Shown: positions 8,009 through 18,754 of the stretch, piece by piece
Layout of the letters: each line of letters begins with the position of its first letter
Numbering within the stretch: the first letter of the stretch is position 1
Assembly (NCBI RefSeq): GCF_013106755.1
Contig: NZ_WHPF01000007.1
Span: forward strand, 124,001-188,000
Direction of reading: 5' to 3'
DNA length: 64,000 nt
Origin: Limnovirga soli
Lineage (GTDB): Bacteria > Bacteroidota > Bacteroidia > Chitinophagales > Chitinophagaceae
Program-made: the position numbers and the translations under genes
The notes under the pieces: generated by a model
Database searches by the model: none
The model's input: the letters and a program-made list of their open reading frames with translations, nothing else
What the model was told of the DNA's origin: nothing

Positions 8009-8693
8009 TGCAAATTTGCTTTAATATGTTATCCTTTTCAACCGGCAGGTGCTTGTTTAGTTTAAACTGCAAATAATGTATACGGTTGCTTTGTGCAATA
8101 TCCAGCCCTTCGTAATGGGTTTTAATTTTTAACTCATTGTTTATTTGAGGCCAGTTATGTACATCGTCTGTATCCAATAACAACTCCAGGCCGTAAAGGT
8201 TAATAACTGTTTTGGTAAATTGGTATAAAACAGGGCTATCAGTTTTTAGATGTATAACACCATCTGGTTGTAAAAATTGACTGTAGAGCCTTAAAAACCG
8301 TGGATGAGTAAGTCTTTTCTTCATGCGTGAAAAACGCAGTTGAGGGTCGGGGAAGGTTATCCATATTTCCGCTACCTCATTTGCCGCAAAGTAATTGGCT
8401 ACCTGATCTATTTGGGTACGCAAAAATGCTACATGGTGCAGGTTTTCCTCTATGGCAGTTTTTGCCCCCCGCCAAATGCGATTACCTTTTATATCTACTC
8501 CAATAAAATTGCGTATTGGGTAAAGCCTGCCCAATCCAACTGCATATTCTCCTTTACCACAAGCCAGCTCCAGTGTTATTGGGTGTTGGTTATTAAAATG
8601 TGAATGCCATTTTCCGGCAATATCTTTTGGATATTGCAGCACATTTGAAAAGCCATTTATTTCCTCGAATCGAATTAATTTTTTTTGCCCCAT
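7989..8693 (-). CDS. trmB: tRNA (guanine-N7-)-methyltransferase
   Basis: This 234-residue SAM-dependent enzyme makes m7G46 in the tRNA variable loop. The SAM motif is LELACGKGEYAVGLGRLYP, and the TrmB-specific block is VAEIWITFPDPQLRFSRMKKRLTHPRFL. I chose the ATG at 8693 (MGQKKLIRFEEINGFSNV) because TrmB proteins begin MGKxKLxRF. An in-frame ATG three codons earlier is possible. It is first in a compact three-gene unit with DUF5522 and the alkyltransferase-like gene. Confidence 0.93.
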   Translation of the reverse strand: MGQKKLIRFEEINGFSNVLQYPKDIAGKWHSHFNNQHPITLELACGKGEYAVGLGRLYPIRNFIGVDIKGNRIWRGAKTAIEENLHHVAFLRTQIDQVANYFAANEVAEIWITFPDPQLRFSRMKKRLTHPRFLRLYSQFLQPDGVIHLKTDSPVLYQFTKTVINLYGLELLLDTDDVHNWPQINNELKIKTHYEGLDIAQSNRIHYLQFKLNKHLPVEKDNILKQICSEGHID

Positions 8694-8805
8694 ACGGTAC
8701 AAATGTAATATCTGTTATTTGTTCTGTGGCAGCTTTATGCTTTTTCTGGTTTAAACCTGCATAATATTAAATATGCGGCTACCTTATTTGGCTGTCATAA
8801 TATAA

Positions 8806-10275
<1,470 letters not shown>

Positions 10276-10318
10276 TATATAAACTTGTTCTCTACTAACA
10301 AAGCAGTTAGTTATGGTT

Positions 10319-10347
10319 AAGCGGTTGTGTTCTCACAACTGCTTTTT
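10319..10347 (+). terminator. Terminator after the GH109-like gene
   Basis: AGCGGTTGTG and CACAACTGCT pair with one mismatch around TTCT and are followed by six T, about 45 bases after the stop. Confidence 0.8.
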
Positions 10348-10378
10348 TATTGTGTTACGGGCAATAGTATTGCTATTA

Positions 10379-10408
10379 AGCCTGGTTGTGTCACTCACTT
10401 GTACGCCA
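10379..10408. repeat. Intergenic repeat, left half, version B
   Basis: The arm GTTGTGTCACTCACTTGTAC is at 10385-10404, preceded by AGCCTG as a degenerate outer end. It lies between the converging GH109-like and DUF1080 genes. Confidence 0.7.
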
Positions 10409-10483
10409 ACAAATCAATCAGCAATAAAACAGTAAACCAATTCCAAAAAACCATATTAATACAAAAGATGATAGTGTAAAGGC

Positions 10484-10520
10484 AAAAAAAGAGGCAGTAA
10501 TTAAATTACCGCCTCTTTTC
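10484..10520 (-). terminator. Terminator of the DUF1080 operon
   Basis: AAAAGAGGCAGTAA (10487-10500) pairs with TTACCGCCTCTTTT (10506-10519), with one mismatch. A minus-strand T run follows. Confidence 0.85.
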
Positions 10521-10536
10521 AAAAAATCAAATGCAA

Positions 10537-11289
10537 TTATAATTTCTTAATCATAATATTTCTGTACCATACATCATTGCCATGATCCTGCAGAGCAATA
10601 TGACCTTCTTTAAATGTACCCCAATCTGGCATATCTGCAAATTTACTGCCAGCAATCAGCTTCTTCCAGTTGTCATCCCACATAGTAGTAGAAACAACCT
10701 TGGTGCCATTTAGAAATAAATCAAGTTGGCCATTATTAGAAATAATTTCTACCTGATTCCATTCTCCCGGGCCTTTTACAGTCTCTGGATTAGCGGCAAT
10801 TAAATCATACAAGTTACCTGCACGGTGTTTTGGTATTTTACCGTCGCTATGGCCATCATTATCTAATACCTGCATTTCCAAACCTGTATTCCAGCTTTCT
10901 TTATATTTCACAGTATCCTCATGAATATAAAATACAATACCGCTGTTTCCGTTTTTTGAAATATTCCATTCCATTTTCAAATCAAAATTCGAAAAAGCAC
11001 TATCCGAAACCAAATCGCCACCACCATCAGTTTGGTAACCTTTGTTAGAAGCAACATTTAAGTGTATAGCATTGCTATCCACATTCCAGGCTGCACCCGG
11101 GGCTGCTTTACCATAGCTATGCCAGCCCTTTAAACTGGTGCCGTCAAATAAAGAAATCCATCCTGTATCTGATGATGCAACCGTGGTTTGCGGTAGCATG
11201 GTATCACTGCCGTTTGCGCCATTATCCTGTGCCGTTTGGCAGGCAGCTAATGTTGCAAAAAATACGGCAGACAATAGTATTTTATTCAT
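10537..11289 (-). CDS. DUF1080 lipoprotein (3-keto-disaccharide hydrolase fold)
   Basis: This 250-residue lipoprotein has lipobox LAAC with Cys17. A single DUF1080 domain follows, from GWISLFDGTSLKGWHSYGK to GHIALQDHGNDVWYRNIMIKKL, with the characteristic WNISKNGNSGIVFYIHED and TGLEMQVLDNDGH blocks. This concanavalin-like beta-sandwich family includes enzymes that cleave 3-keto glycosides, which fits the dehydrogenase genes in the same locus. Whether it acts by hydrolysis or elimination cannot be read from sequence. It is the last gene of a minus-strand operon, 3 bases after cytochrome c. Confidence 0.9.
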   Translation of the reverse strand: MNKILLSAVFFATLAACQTAQDNGANGSDTMLPQTTVASSDTGWISLFDGTSLKGWHSYGKAAPGAAWNVDSNAIHLNVASNKGYQTDGGGDLVSDSAFSNFDLKMEWNISKNGNSGIVFYIHEDTVKYKESWNTGLEMQVLDNDGHSDGKIPKHRAGNLYDLIAANPETVKGPGEWNQVEIISNNGQLDLFLNGTKVVSTTMWDDNWKKLIAGSKFADMPDWGTFKEGHIALQDHGNDVWYRNIMIKKL

Positions 11290-11292
11290 GTT

Positions 11293-11682
11293 TTAGTTTG
11301 TTTTTAAAAGTAAAATATACTTTACCATTTGTTCTACATCTGCCTGTGCCAGTTGTGGATGGGCACTCATTGGTATGGCACCCCAAACACCAGAACCGCC
11401 TTCAATAATTTTTTTACTTAAATAGGCAATAGCTGTATCCTGACCTGCATATTTATTGGCTACATCCTGATATGCGGGTCCAATTAATTTCTCGGCTACT
11501 TTGTGGCAGGTTAAACAATCAGATTTTGCAATTAACGCCAATCCAGCTTTATAGTCAGGATTTGCTGAAACATCTGTAACTGCTGGCTCAGCTGGTTTTT
11601 CGGATTCTTCTTTTTTCTCGGTTTCGCCACCACAGGCTGCCATCAATGCAATTAATGCGGCACTTACTAAATACTTTTTCAA
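11293..11682 (-). CDS. Lipoprotein cytochrome c
   Basis: This 129-residue protein has lipobox MAAC (Cys17) and an acidic, low-complexity linker. One class I heme site follows: CLTCH (56-60), with axial Met at 105 (AIPMSAHP). It should be anchored in the periplasm. The best guess is electron acceptor for the GMC dehydrogenases encoded across the divergent promoter, because FAD-dependent glucose dehydrogenases pass electrons to cytochrome c subunits. It sits between TIM-barrel and DUF1080 genes in one operon. Confidence 0.92.
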   Translation of the reverse strand: MKKYLVSAALIALMAACGGETEKKEESEKPAEPAVTDVSANPDYKAGLALIAKSDCLTCHKVAEKLIGPAYQDVANKYAGQDTAIAYLSKKIIEGGSGVWGAIPMSAHPQLAQADVEQMVKYILLLKTN

Positions 11683-11724
11683 TTTCTATAGTTTTTGTTG
11701 TTAAATAATTTGGGCCTAAAGTTA

Positions 11725-12780
11725 TTAATGAATACCCAAAATACTTTTATTAAAATTTTCATCGCTGCCGGTATTTGCAAAATCGTCAAACGCTTTTTCT
11801 GTTACCCGTATAATGTGGTCTTTAATAAAAACAGATCCTTCTTTTGCGCCATCTTCCGGATGTTTTAAACAACATTCCCATTCCATTACTGCCCATCCTT
11901 TATAATTATACGCAGCCAGTTTACTAAAAATAGATTTAAAATCTACCTGCCCATCGCCTAAAGAACGGAAACGGCCAGCCCTGTCTACCCAATTCTGGTA
12001 GCCACCATATACCCCTTGCTTACCGGTTGCATTAAACTCAGCATCTTTTACATGAAACATTTTAATACGTTCATGATAATAATCTATATAGGTTAAATAA
12101 TCCAAACATTGTAATACAAAATGCGATGGATCGTATAGTAGACAGGCACGGGCATGGTTGTTTACTTTTTCTAAAAACATTTCATACGATATGCCATCAT
12201 GCAAATCTTCGCCGGGATGTATTTCATAACAAAGGTCAACGCCATGCTCATCAAATACATTTAAAATGGGTAACCAGCGTTTGGCCAGTTCTGTAAAGCC
12301 TGTTTCTACCAAACCTGCAGGACGCTGTGGCCAGGGGTACATTGTATGCCATAATAAGGCACCGCTAAATGTGGCATGTGCATTTAAACCCAGATTGGCG
12401 GATGCTTTGGCTGCATATTTTAATTGTTGTACCGCCCACTCAGTTCTTGCTTTGCTATTGCCATGTACTTCGGCAGGTGCAAATCCGTCAAACTGTGCGT
12501 CGTAAGCTGGGTGTACTGCAACCAGTTGCCCCTGCAAATGGGTAGATAATTCTGTTATAGATAAACCACAACCTTCTACAATGCCTTTAATTTCATCGGC
12601 ATAGGTTTTACTCTCGGCTGCTAATTGCAGGTTGATGCATCTTGCATCCCAGGACGGAATTTGAACGCCTTTAAAACCAATGCTGGCAGCCCATTCGCAA
12701 ATAGATTGCATGCTGTTAAAGGGCGCAGCATCGCCCATAAACTGGGCAAGAAAAATACCAGGGCCTTTTAAAGTTGTCAT
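11725..12780 (-). CDS. Sugar phosphate isomerase/epimerase-like TIM-barrel protein
   Basis: This 351-residue xylose-isomerase-like TIM barrel lacks a signal peptide. Metal-site candidates in order are Glu186 (YEIHPGED), Asp217 with His220 (LYDPSHF), His243 (FHVKDAEF) and Glu300 or Glu302 (MEWEC). Proteins of this family isomerise or epimerise sugars or keto-sugars. With the adjacent Gfo/Idh/MocA dehydrogenase it probably processes products of the 3-oxidation pathway in the cytoplasm. A paired repeat of about 190 bases separates it from that gene. Confidence 0.88.
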   Translation of the reverse strand: MTTLKGPGIFLAQFMGDAAPFNSMQSICEWAASIGFKGVQIPSWDARCINLQLAAESKTYADEIKGIVEGCGLSITELSTHLQGQLVAVHPAYDAQFDGFAPAEVHGNSKARTEWAVQQLKYAAKASANLGLNAHATFSGALLWHTMYPWPQRPAGLVETGFTELAKRWLPILNVFDEHGVDLCYEIHPGEDLHDGISYEMFLEKVNNHARACLLYDPSHFVLQCLDYLTYIDYYHERIKMFHVKDAEFNATGKQGVYGGYQNWVDRAGRFRSLGDGQVDFKSIFSKLAAYNYKGWAVMEWECCLKHPEDGAKEGSVFIKDHIIRVTEKAFDDFANTGSDENFNKSILGIH

Positions 12781-12798
12781 AGTATGCTATTTTTTATG

Positions 12799-12988
12799 TA
12801 CCCGGCATTTGTGCTTTTATTGAAGCTGCTGTTGCGTCGCACTCTTGTACGTTCTAAACTCTATTGTACAGGAAGTTGTGTATATACTACTCTGGTAGAA
12901 ATTGCATAACCATTGCATGCTGCTATGGGTTATACAGTACAAGAGTGCGACGCAAGTAAAGCTGCTGTGCTGGCCATTTGCCGGGCCA
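12799..12988. repeat. Paired inverted intergenic repeat, version A/A
   Basis: The arms GTTGCGTCGCACTCTTGTAC (12831-12850) and GTACAAGAGTGCGACGCAAG (12937-12956) are almost perfect inverted copies. Both outer ends are visible: CCCGGC at 12801 and GCCGGG at 12980. This is the cleanest complete example. It fills the gap inside the minus-strand operon. Confidence 0.9.
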
Positions 12989-13008
12989 ATTGAAATGTAT
13001 TTTATTAC

Positions 13009-14181
13009 TTAATTGTTAACGATATGTGCCGTCCATTTTTCGGTTGATTGTGCAGAGGTTACTACATTATCAATAAATGCCATGCCCCTTATTCCATCTT
13101 CAACGCCCGGAAAGTCCAGCATTTCTTTGGTAGGTGTTTCGCCCGAAATTTTTGCGCCCAATGTTAGTGCAAAATTGCGGTAGATATTACCAAATGCTTC
13201 CAGATACCCTTCGGGATGTCCGCCCGGAGTGCGGCAGTTATGAGTAGCATAAGTTGAAAGGCGGTCGCCATAATTGCCACCTGCCCTTAATATTTGTGTA
13301 GGGGCATCCAGCCATTTTACCAATAAGGTGTTGGGTTCGTGCTGCGCCCATTCTACACCGCCTTTTTCGCCATACACACGAATTTTTAGGGCATTTTCTT
13401 CCCCTGCTGCCACCTGCGAAGCCATCAGGCAACCAGCTGCGCCATTTTCAAATTTTAAAAGTACGTTGCCATCATCATCAAGGGCACGGCCATCAACCAG
13501 TATGCTTAAGTCGGCACAAAGCTGGGTGATTTTTAAGCCGGTAATATATTCTGCCAAATGAGCGGCATGGGTACCAATATCGCCCATGCAACCACTTTTA
13601 CCGCTTTTCTTGGGGTCTGTTCTCCAGGCGGCCTGGGCATTACCTTCGCGTTCTGATAATTTGCTTAGCCAGCCTTGCGGATATTCTACCCATACTTTTC
13701 TTATTTTACCAAATACACCATCAGCAAACATTGCCCTTGCCTGTTTTACCATTGGATAACCGGAATAAGTATGTGTAAGGCAAAGTGTAAGACCAGTTTC
13801 GGCTACTTTTTGTTTTAGTTGTAAAGCTTCGTCTAATGTAAATGCAATAGGTTTTTCAATAACTACATTAAACCCATTGTCCAGTGCCATCATTGCTGGT
13901 GCAAAATGCGCAAAATTGGGGGTAACAATGGTTACAAAATCTATGCGCTTATCAGCCGGCAGCTGACTTTCTTTGGTAATCATTTCCTCAAAAGTGAGGT
14001 AGGTACGGTCTTCGGGCAGGAATAACATTTTGCCTGATTCTTTTGCAACATCGGGGTTAATGCTAAGTGCCCCGCAGCTAAGTTCTATAAGACCATCCAT
14101 GTTGGCAGCAATACGGTGAATGGCTCCAATGAAAGCATCTTTGCCTCCACCTACCATACCCATTCTAAGTTTTCTGTTCAT
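13009..14181 (-). CDS. Gfo/Idh/MocA family oxidoreductase
   Basis: This 390-residue NAD(P)-dependent dehydrogenase has a Rossmann motif (LRMGMVGGGKDAFIGAIHR), the family signature VVIEKPIAFTLDEA, and a catalytic-site GCMGDIGTHAAHLAEYITG with the usual Asp/His pair. I chose the ATG at 14181 because the upstream ten residues are atypical. It has no signal peptide, so it is cytoplasmic. Relatives reduce or oxidise 3-keto sugars and inositols, consistent with the locus. It is first in the minus-strand operon and diverges from the MFS gene. Confidence 0.9.
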   Translation of the reverse strand: MNRKLRMGMVGGGKDAFIGAIHRIAANMDGLIELSCGALSINPDVAKESGKMLFLPEDRTYLTFEEMITKESQLPADKRIDFVTIVTPNFAHFAPAMMALDNGFNVVIEKPIAFTLDEALQLKQKVAETGLTLCLTHTYSGYPMVKQARAMFADGVFGKIRKVWVEYPQGWLSKLSEREGNAQAAWRTDPKKSGKSGCMGDIGTHAAHLAEYITGLKITQLCADLSILVDGRALDDDGNVLLKFENGAAGCLMASQVAAGEENALKIRVYGEKGGVEWAQHEPNTLLVKWLDAPTQILRAGGNYGDRLSTYATHNCRTPGGHPEGYLEAFGNIYRNFALTLGAKISGETPTKEMLDFPGVEDGIRGMAFIDNVVTSAQSTEKWTAHIVNN

Positions 14182-14575
14182 TTTTAAAAAATATTTTGAA
14201 GGTTTACTCAACTAAAAGTAAAAAAAATTACATTTAGCATCTTATATTTATTTTTTCTAACGATTATGCTGTTATATCTGATACAAAATAAAGTTACATT
14301 CAGTATTTTTATTGTCAGTTTTACAATTGTTTTAGTTGGATAAAGTTATAATGCTAAAACCAATGCAGATAAAGGTTGTAGCCAATGGAGTGGTTTAAAA
14401 TTGTCTGTCATTCAGGAAGTTTGACCATTAATTTATTGGGCATTATTTTTTTATGATGCCTTGCAAATAAAGAGAAATAAAAACGAGTTTTCCATTGTGT
14501 ATATTTAACACATTAGTAATTGGAATAAGGGTAAATTGATTGAAATTTTTTTAAAACAAAACCAAATTAACGTTT
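14182..14575. other. Divergent non-coding region between the two sugar-oxidation operons
   Basis: This 394-base AT-rich stretch must carry both promoters of the divergent units. A minus-strand TACTTTTA at 14213-14220 is one base off the -7 consensus. GGCAT and ATGCC arms at about 14438-14462 form a weak hairpin. No open frame is supported, and it is free of the repeat family. Confidence 0.5.
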
Positions 14576-15847
14576 ATGTCAGCCATCCAAAAAAACAAAC
14601 TATTTGTAGCAAGTTGCTTATCACTGTTGGTTACCTCATTATCATTTGGAATAAGAGCAGGTATTTTAGGGAGATTAGGTGTTGAGTTTGAATTAAACGC
14701 CCAGCAATTGGGTACAATTGCCGCAACTGCATTTTGGGGTTTTCCACTTGCCGTAATTATTGGTGGCTTTGTAGTTGATATTATTGGAATGAAAAAACTA
14801 TTGGTGGCTGCTTTTGTATTTCACCTTGCAGGTATTTTGTTAACCATTTTTGCAGGTGGTTATTGGAGCCTGTTTATTTCAACCTTATTAATTGGTATTG
14901 CAAACGGTACTGTAGAAGCTGCCTGTAACCCATTAGTGGCTACCATACATGCAGATAATAAAACCACCAAACTTAACCACTTTCACTTATGGTTTCCTGG
15001 TGGTATTGTAATTGGTACCTTATTGGTATTTTTGTTTGATAAATTTGGTATTGGCTGGCAAATACAGGTTGGAATGATGCTAATACCTACAGTAATTTAT
15101 GGTTATTTGTTTAGCAAGCTTTCCTTCCCTCCAACTGAGCGTGTGGCCAGTGGTGTATCTTCTATTGACATGTATAAGGCATTGTTCAATCCGCTTTTTG
15201 CCTTAATGATTATTTTAATGTTTGGTACTGCTATTACTGAATTATTTACCGGACAATGGATTGATGTTTTATTAAAAAATGTAACCGATAATGCTATCTT
15301 ACTACTAACATTGGAAACAGGTGTAATGGTAATTGGCCGTGCATTTGCTGGTCCGGTAGTACATCGTTTATCACCAACAGGTGTTTTGTTAATTTCCTCA
15401 ATTTTGGCGGCAGCAGGCCTTTATTTATTAGGGCATTCATCGGGCAATATGCTTTTTGTAGGTGCACTGATATTTGGTATGGGTGTTTGCTATTTTTGGC
15501 CAACCATGCTGGGTTTTGTTTCAGAAAATTTGCCGAAAACAGGTGCTGTAGGTATGAATCTGATGGGCGGTGCAGGTATGTTTGCGGTTTCAGTTTATAC
15601 CATTATTATGGGTAGCCGTTATGATGAATTAATTGCAGCAAAGCTACCACAAGGCGCCAGTATGCTGGATTATAATAGCGCTGCACCCGGAAGCGAAATG
15701 GCCAATTTGCTTTCAGAAGCCAAAAAGGCAGCCGGTCCTGAAATTATTAACTTTACACTAATTATTCCGATTGTACTTACTGTTGTTTTTGCCTTACTAT
15801 TTGTTTATATGCGCGGTAAGAAAAAAGAAACATTATCTGCAGCTTAA
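14576..15847 (+). CDS. MFS transporter, probable sugar permease
   Basis: This 423-residue protein has about 12 hydrophobic segments. The N-terminal half carries the MFS loop VDIIGMKKLLV (motif A-like), and the second half carries MGVCYFWPTMLGFVSENLPKTGAVGMNLMGGAGMF. The overall form resembles the FucP/sugar:proton and nucleoside:proton group. It is first in the plus-strand array with TIM-barrel and GMC genes. The probable role is uptake of oxidised or released sugars across the inner membrane. Confidence 0.88.
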   Translation: MSAIQKNKLFVASCLSLLVTSLSFGIRAGILGRLGVEFELNAQQLGTIAATAFWGFPLAVIIGGFVVDIIGMKKLLVAAFVFHLAGILLTIFAGGYWSLFISTLLIGIANGTVEAACNPLVATIHADNKTTKLNHFHLWFPGGIVIGTLLVFLFDKFGIGWQIQVGMMLIPTVIYGYLFSKLSFPPTERVASGVSSIDMYKALFNPLFALMIILMFGTAITELFTGQWIDVLLKNVTDNAILLLTLETGVMVIGRAFAGPVVHRLSPTGVLLISSILAAAGLYLLGHSSGNMLFVGALIFGMGVCYFWPTMLGFVSENLPKTGAVGMNLMGGAGMFAVSVYTIIMGSRYDELIAAKLPQGASMLDYNSAAPGSEMANLLSEAKKAAGPEIINFTLIIPIVLTVVFALLFVYMRGKKKETLSAA

Positions 15848-15875
15848 TATTATCATTTTAAATACAATTAAAACT

Positions 15876-16760
15876 ATGGCAGACAATAAAGATAGAAGAA
15901 ACGCTATCAAATCTATTTTAACTGGTTCTGTTGCACTTGGTGCAACTCCTTTACTTTCTTCATTTAAAGGTGATCCACAAACAAATACTACATTGAAAGG
16001 AAATATTAATCATTCTGTATGTCAATGGACATACGGTTTTCTATCAGTTGAAGAACTTTGTAAAATTGTAAAAGAAATTGGTTTTAACGCTATAGATTTA
16101 ATGGGCCCAAAAGACTGGCCAACACTTCAGAAATATGGCATTTATAGTTCAATGTGTTATGTTGGCGGCAATGTAAGTTTGGTTAACGGATTTAATAATC
16201 CTGCTAATCACGACCAATTGGTAAAAGACTATTTGGAAGTGTTTCCTTTGATGGTAAAAGCCGGTTATAAAGATGTTATTTGCTTTAGCGGAAACCGTAA
16301 TGGTATGGATGATGAAACAGGATTGAAAAACTGTGTGCAAGGCTTACAAAAAATTATGCCTGCAGCAGAGAAAGCTGGCCTAACCGTTCATATGGAGTTG
16401 CTGAATAGCAAAGTGGATCATAAAGATTATATGTGCGATAAAACAAATTGGGGAGTAGAATTATGTAAAAGATTGGGCAGCCCTAATTTTAAATTGCTAT
16501 ATGATATTTACCATATGCAAATTGATGAAGGAGATGTTATCAGAACTATCAAAGAAAATGTACAATACATTGGGCATTACCATACAGGTGGCGTACCAGG
16601 CAGGCACGAAATAGATGAAACCCAGGAATTATATTATCCTGCTATAATGAAAGCTATTGTAGAAACAGGCTATAAGGGCTATGTAGCACAGGAATTTATT
16701 CCCGCAGCAGCTGATAAAGTAGCCTCGCTTAAAAAAGCAATTATGATTTGTGATGTATAG
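15876..16760 (+). CDS. Tat-leader TIM-barrel protein, hydroxypyruvate isomerase-like
   Basis: This 294-residue protein starts at the ATG at 15876, which gives DRRNAIKSILTGSVALGATPLLSSF, a twin-arginine leader. The TIM barrel carries VHMELLNSKVDHKDYMCD, FKLLYDIYHMQIDEGDVI and IGHYHTGGVPGRHEID, then GYKGYVAQEF. These are the metal-site and substrate segments of the hydroxypyruvate isomerase/AP-endonuclease 2 superfamily. A periplasmic location suggests it acts on keto-sugars next to the GMC enzymes. The start upstream at 15771 would bury the Tat motif. Confidence 0.88.
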   Translation: MADNKDRRNAIKSILTGSVALGATPLLSSFKGDPQTNTTLKGNINHSVCQWTYGFLSVEELCKIVKEIGFNAIDLMGPKDWPTLQKYGIYSSMCYVGGNVSLVNGFNNPANHDQLVKDYLEVFPLMVKAGYKDVICFSGNRNGMDDETGLKNCVQGLQKIMPAAEKAGLTVHMELLNSKVDHKDYMCDKTNWGVELCKRLGSPNFKLLYDIYHMQIDEGDVIRTIKENVQYIGHYHTGGVPGRHEIDETQELYYPAIMKAIVETGYKGYVAQEFIPAAADKVASLKKAIMICDV

Positions 16761-16884
16761 TTCACTACAACATTTAAATGGAAATTTAACAATTGGCTGT
16801 TAACACTTATAGGCGTATATAATTAAATTACACCGCTGGCTTTTATTCGTTTTCAATTATTATTAATATACCAAAATAATTATC

Positions 16885-18564
16885 ATGGCAGAAAATGTGT
16901 ACGACGCAATCGTAGTTGGTTCAGGTATCAGCGGAGGTTGGGCCGCTAAAGAACTTTGCGAAAAAGGCTTAAAAACTATTATGCTGGAAAGGGGTGAAGA
17001 TATTGTACATATTAAAGATTACCCCGAAGCAAATAAGGAAGCCTGGGATTATACCCACCGTGGCAGAAGAACACAGCAAATGATTAATGATTATCCTGTT
17101 CTAAAAAGAGATTATCCATTAAATGAAATAAACCTTAAATGGTGGGCCAGCGATAAAGATTCCCCTTATACAGAAGTAAAACGCTTCGATTGGTTTCGTG
17201 GTTACCATGTGGGCGGCCGTTCCCTTTTATGGGGTCGTCAAAGCTACCGCTTAAGCGATATGTATTTTGAAGAAAACGCTAAAGACGGTATTGCCATTGA
17301 CTGGCCGGTACGTTATAACGAACTGGCAAAATGGTACGATTATGTAGAAAGTTTTGCTGGTATTAGCGGATCTAAAGAAGGTTTGCCCGAGTTACCTGAT
17401 GGTAACTTTTTGCCGCCAATGGATATGAACTGTGTGGAAAAAGATGTAGCAGCCCGTTTAAAAGAACAATACAAAGGCATTCGTAAAATGATTATTGGCC
17501 GTACGGCCCACGTAACAGCACCACATCTTGACAGGCAGCAATGCCAGTTTAGAAATAAATGCTGGTTGGGTTGCCCGTTTGGTGGTTATTTTAGTACGCA
17601 ATCTGCTACTTTACCTGCAGCTCAAAAAACAGGTAACCTAACAGTTAGACCGTTTAGTATTGTTACAAAAATATTGTATGATAAAGACACCCAAAAAGCT
17701 ACGGGTGTTGAAGTGCTGGATGCCCAAACAAATCAAACCTACCAATACAAGGCAAAAATTGTATTTCTAAACGCTTCCACATTTAACTCTACCTGGATAT
17801 TGATGAACTCAGCCACCGATATCTGGCCTGATGGTTTAGGCAGCAGCAGTGGAGAACTGGGCCATAATGTTATGGACCATCACCTGAATGTTGGCGTAAG
17901 TGGTACGGTAGAAGGTTACGAAGACAAATACTATTTTGGCCGCCGTGCCAATGGTATTTATATTCCACGCTACCGTAATTTCTTTGGCGATAAACGCGAT
18001 TACCTGCGTGGCTTTGGTTACCAGGGTGGCGCCAGTCGTCAGGGTTGGAACCGCGATGTTGCAGAATACAGCATTGGTGCAGATTATAAAGAAGCTCTTA
18101 CCGAACCTGGTTCATGGACTTTTGGTATGGGTGGTTTTGGTGAAACATTACCATACCACGAAAACAAAATATATCTGGATAAAACCAAAAAAGATAAATG
18201 GGGTTTAAACGTCCTTGCCTTCGACGCAGAACTGAAGGAAAACGAGTTGAAAATGCGTAAGGATATGTTGAACGATGGTATTGAAATGCTGGAAGCAATG
18301 GGTGTAAAAAATGTTACCGGCAGAGATACCAATCCATACCTGGGTCGTGGTATTCACGAAATGGGTACAGCCCGCATGGGTGCCGATCCAAAAACATCGG
18401 TGCTTAACAAATTTAACCAGGTGTGGGATGCTAAAAATGTATTTGTAACCGATGGTTCGTTTATGACATCTGCTGCCTGCCAAAATCCATCTTTAACTTA
18501 TATGGCTTTTACCGCACGTGCAGCAAATCATGCAGTTGAAGAACTAAAAAAACAAAATATCTAA
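16885..18564 (+). CDS. GMC-family sugar dehydrogenase 1 (FAD, [3Fe-4S])
   Basis: This 559-residue flavoprotein has an N-terminal FAD-binding motif [18 protein letters not shown] (11-28) and ERG (35-37). The Cys220-x5-Cys226-x3-Cys230 pattern matches the [3Fe-4S] ligand spacing of FAD-dependent glucose dehydrogenase. The C-terminal catalytic pair is His491 ([10 protein letters not shown]) and Asn534 (CQNPSLTYM), by analogy with pyranose 2-oxidase. It has no signal peptide, so export probably depends on the Tat small subunit at 26054. It is first of five tandem paralogues and closest to number 4. Confidence 0.93.
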   Translation: MAENVYDAIVVGSGISGGWAAKELCEKGLKTIMLERGEDIVHIKDYPEANKEAWDYTHRGRRTQQMINDYPVLKRDYPLNEINLKWWASDKDSPYTEVKRFDWFRGYHVGGRSLLWGRQSYRLSDMYFEENAKDGIAIDWPVRYNELAKWYDYVESFAGISGSKEGLPELPDGNFLPPMDMNCVEKDVAARLKEQYKGIRKMIIGRTAHVTAPHLDRQQCQFRNKCWLGCPFGGYFSTQSATLPAAQKTGNLTVRPFSIVTKILYDKDTQKATGVEVLDAQTNQTYQYKAKIVFLNASTFNSTWILMNSATDIWPDGLGSSSGELGHNVMDHHLNVGVSGTVEGYEDKYYFGRRANGIYIPRYRNFFGDKRDYLRGFGYQGGASRQGWNRDVAEYSIGADYKEALTEPGSWTFGMGGFGETLPYHENKIYLDKTKKDKWGLNVLAFDAELKENELKMRKDMLNDGIEMLEAMGVKNVTGRDTNPYLGRGIHEMGTARMGADPKTSVLNKFNQVWDAKNVFVTDGSFMTSAACQNPSLTYMAFTARAANHAVEELKKQNI

Positions 18565-18574
18565 TATAACTATT

Positions 18575-18690
18575 GGCCGGGCTTTTTATTAAGCATTTGG
18601 CTTTTCTTGTGTCACTCACTTTTACGTTCGCCTCACTGCTCAGCAAAGAACAAAGCGTATAAGTGAGTGACACAAGTTAAGCTGATGAAA
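18575..18690. repeat. Paired inverted intergenic repeat, version B/B
   Basis: The left arm CTTGTGTCACTCACTTTTACG (18606-18626) faces the right arm CGTATAAGTGAGTGACACAAG (18656-18676). Both arms carry the version B sequence. The left outer end GGCCGGG is at 18575. It separates GMC genes 1 and 2. Confidence 0.88.
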
Positions 18691-18754
18691 GATCAATTGT
18701 TGGTAAACAAATATTTTATCTCTCCCATTAAATACTGATCATTCAGGCTACCAT

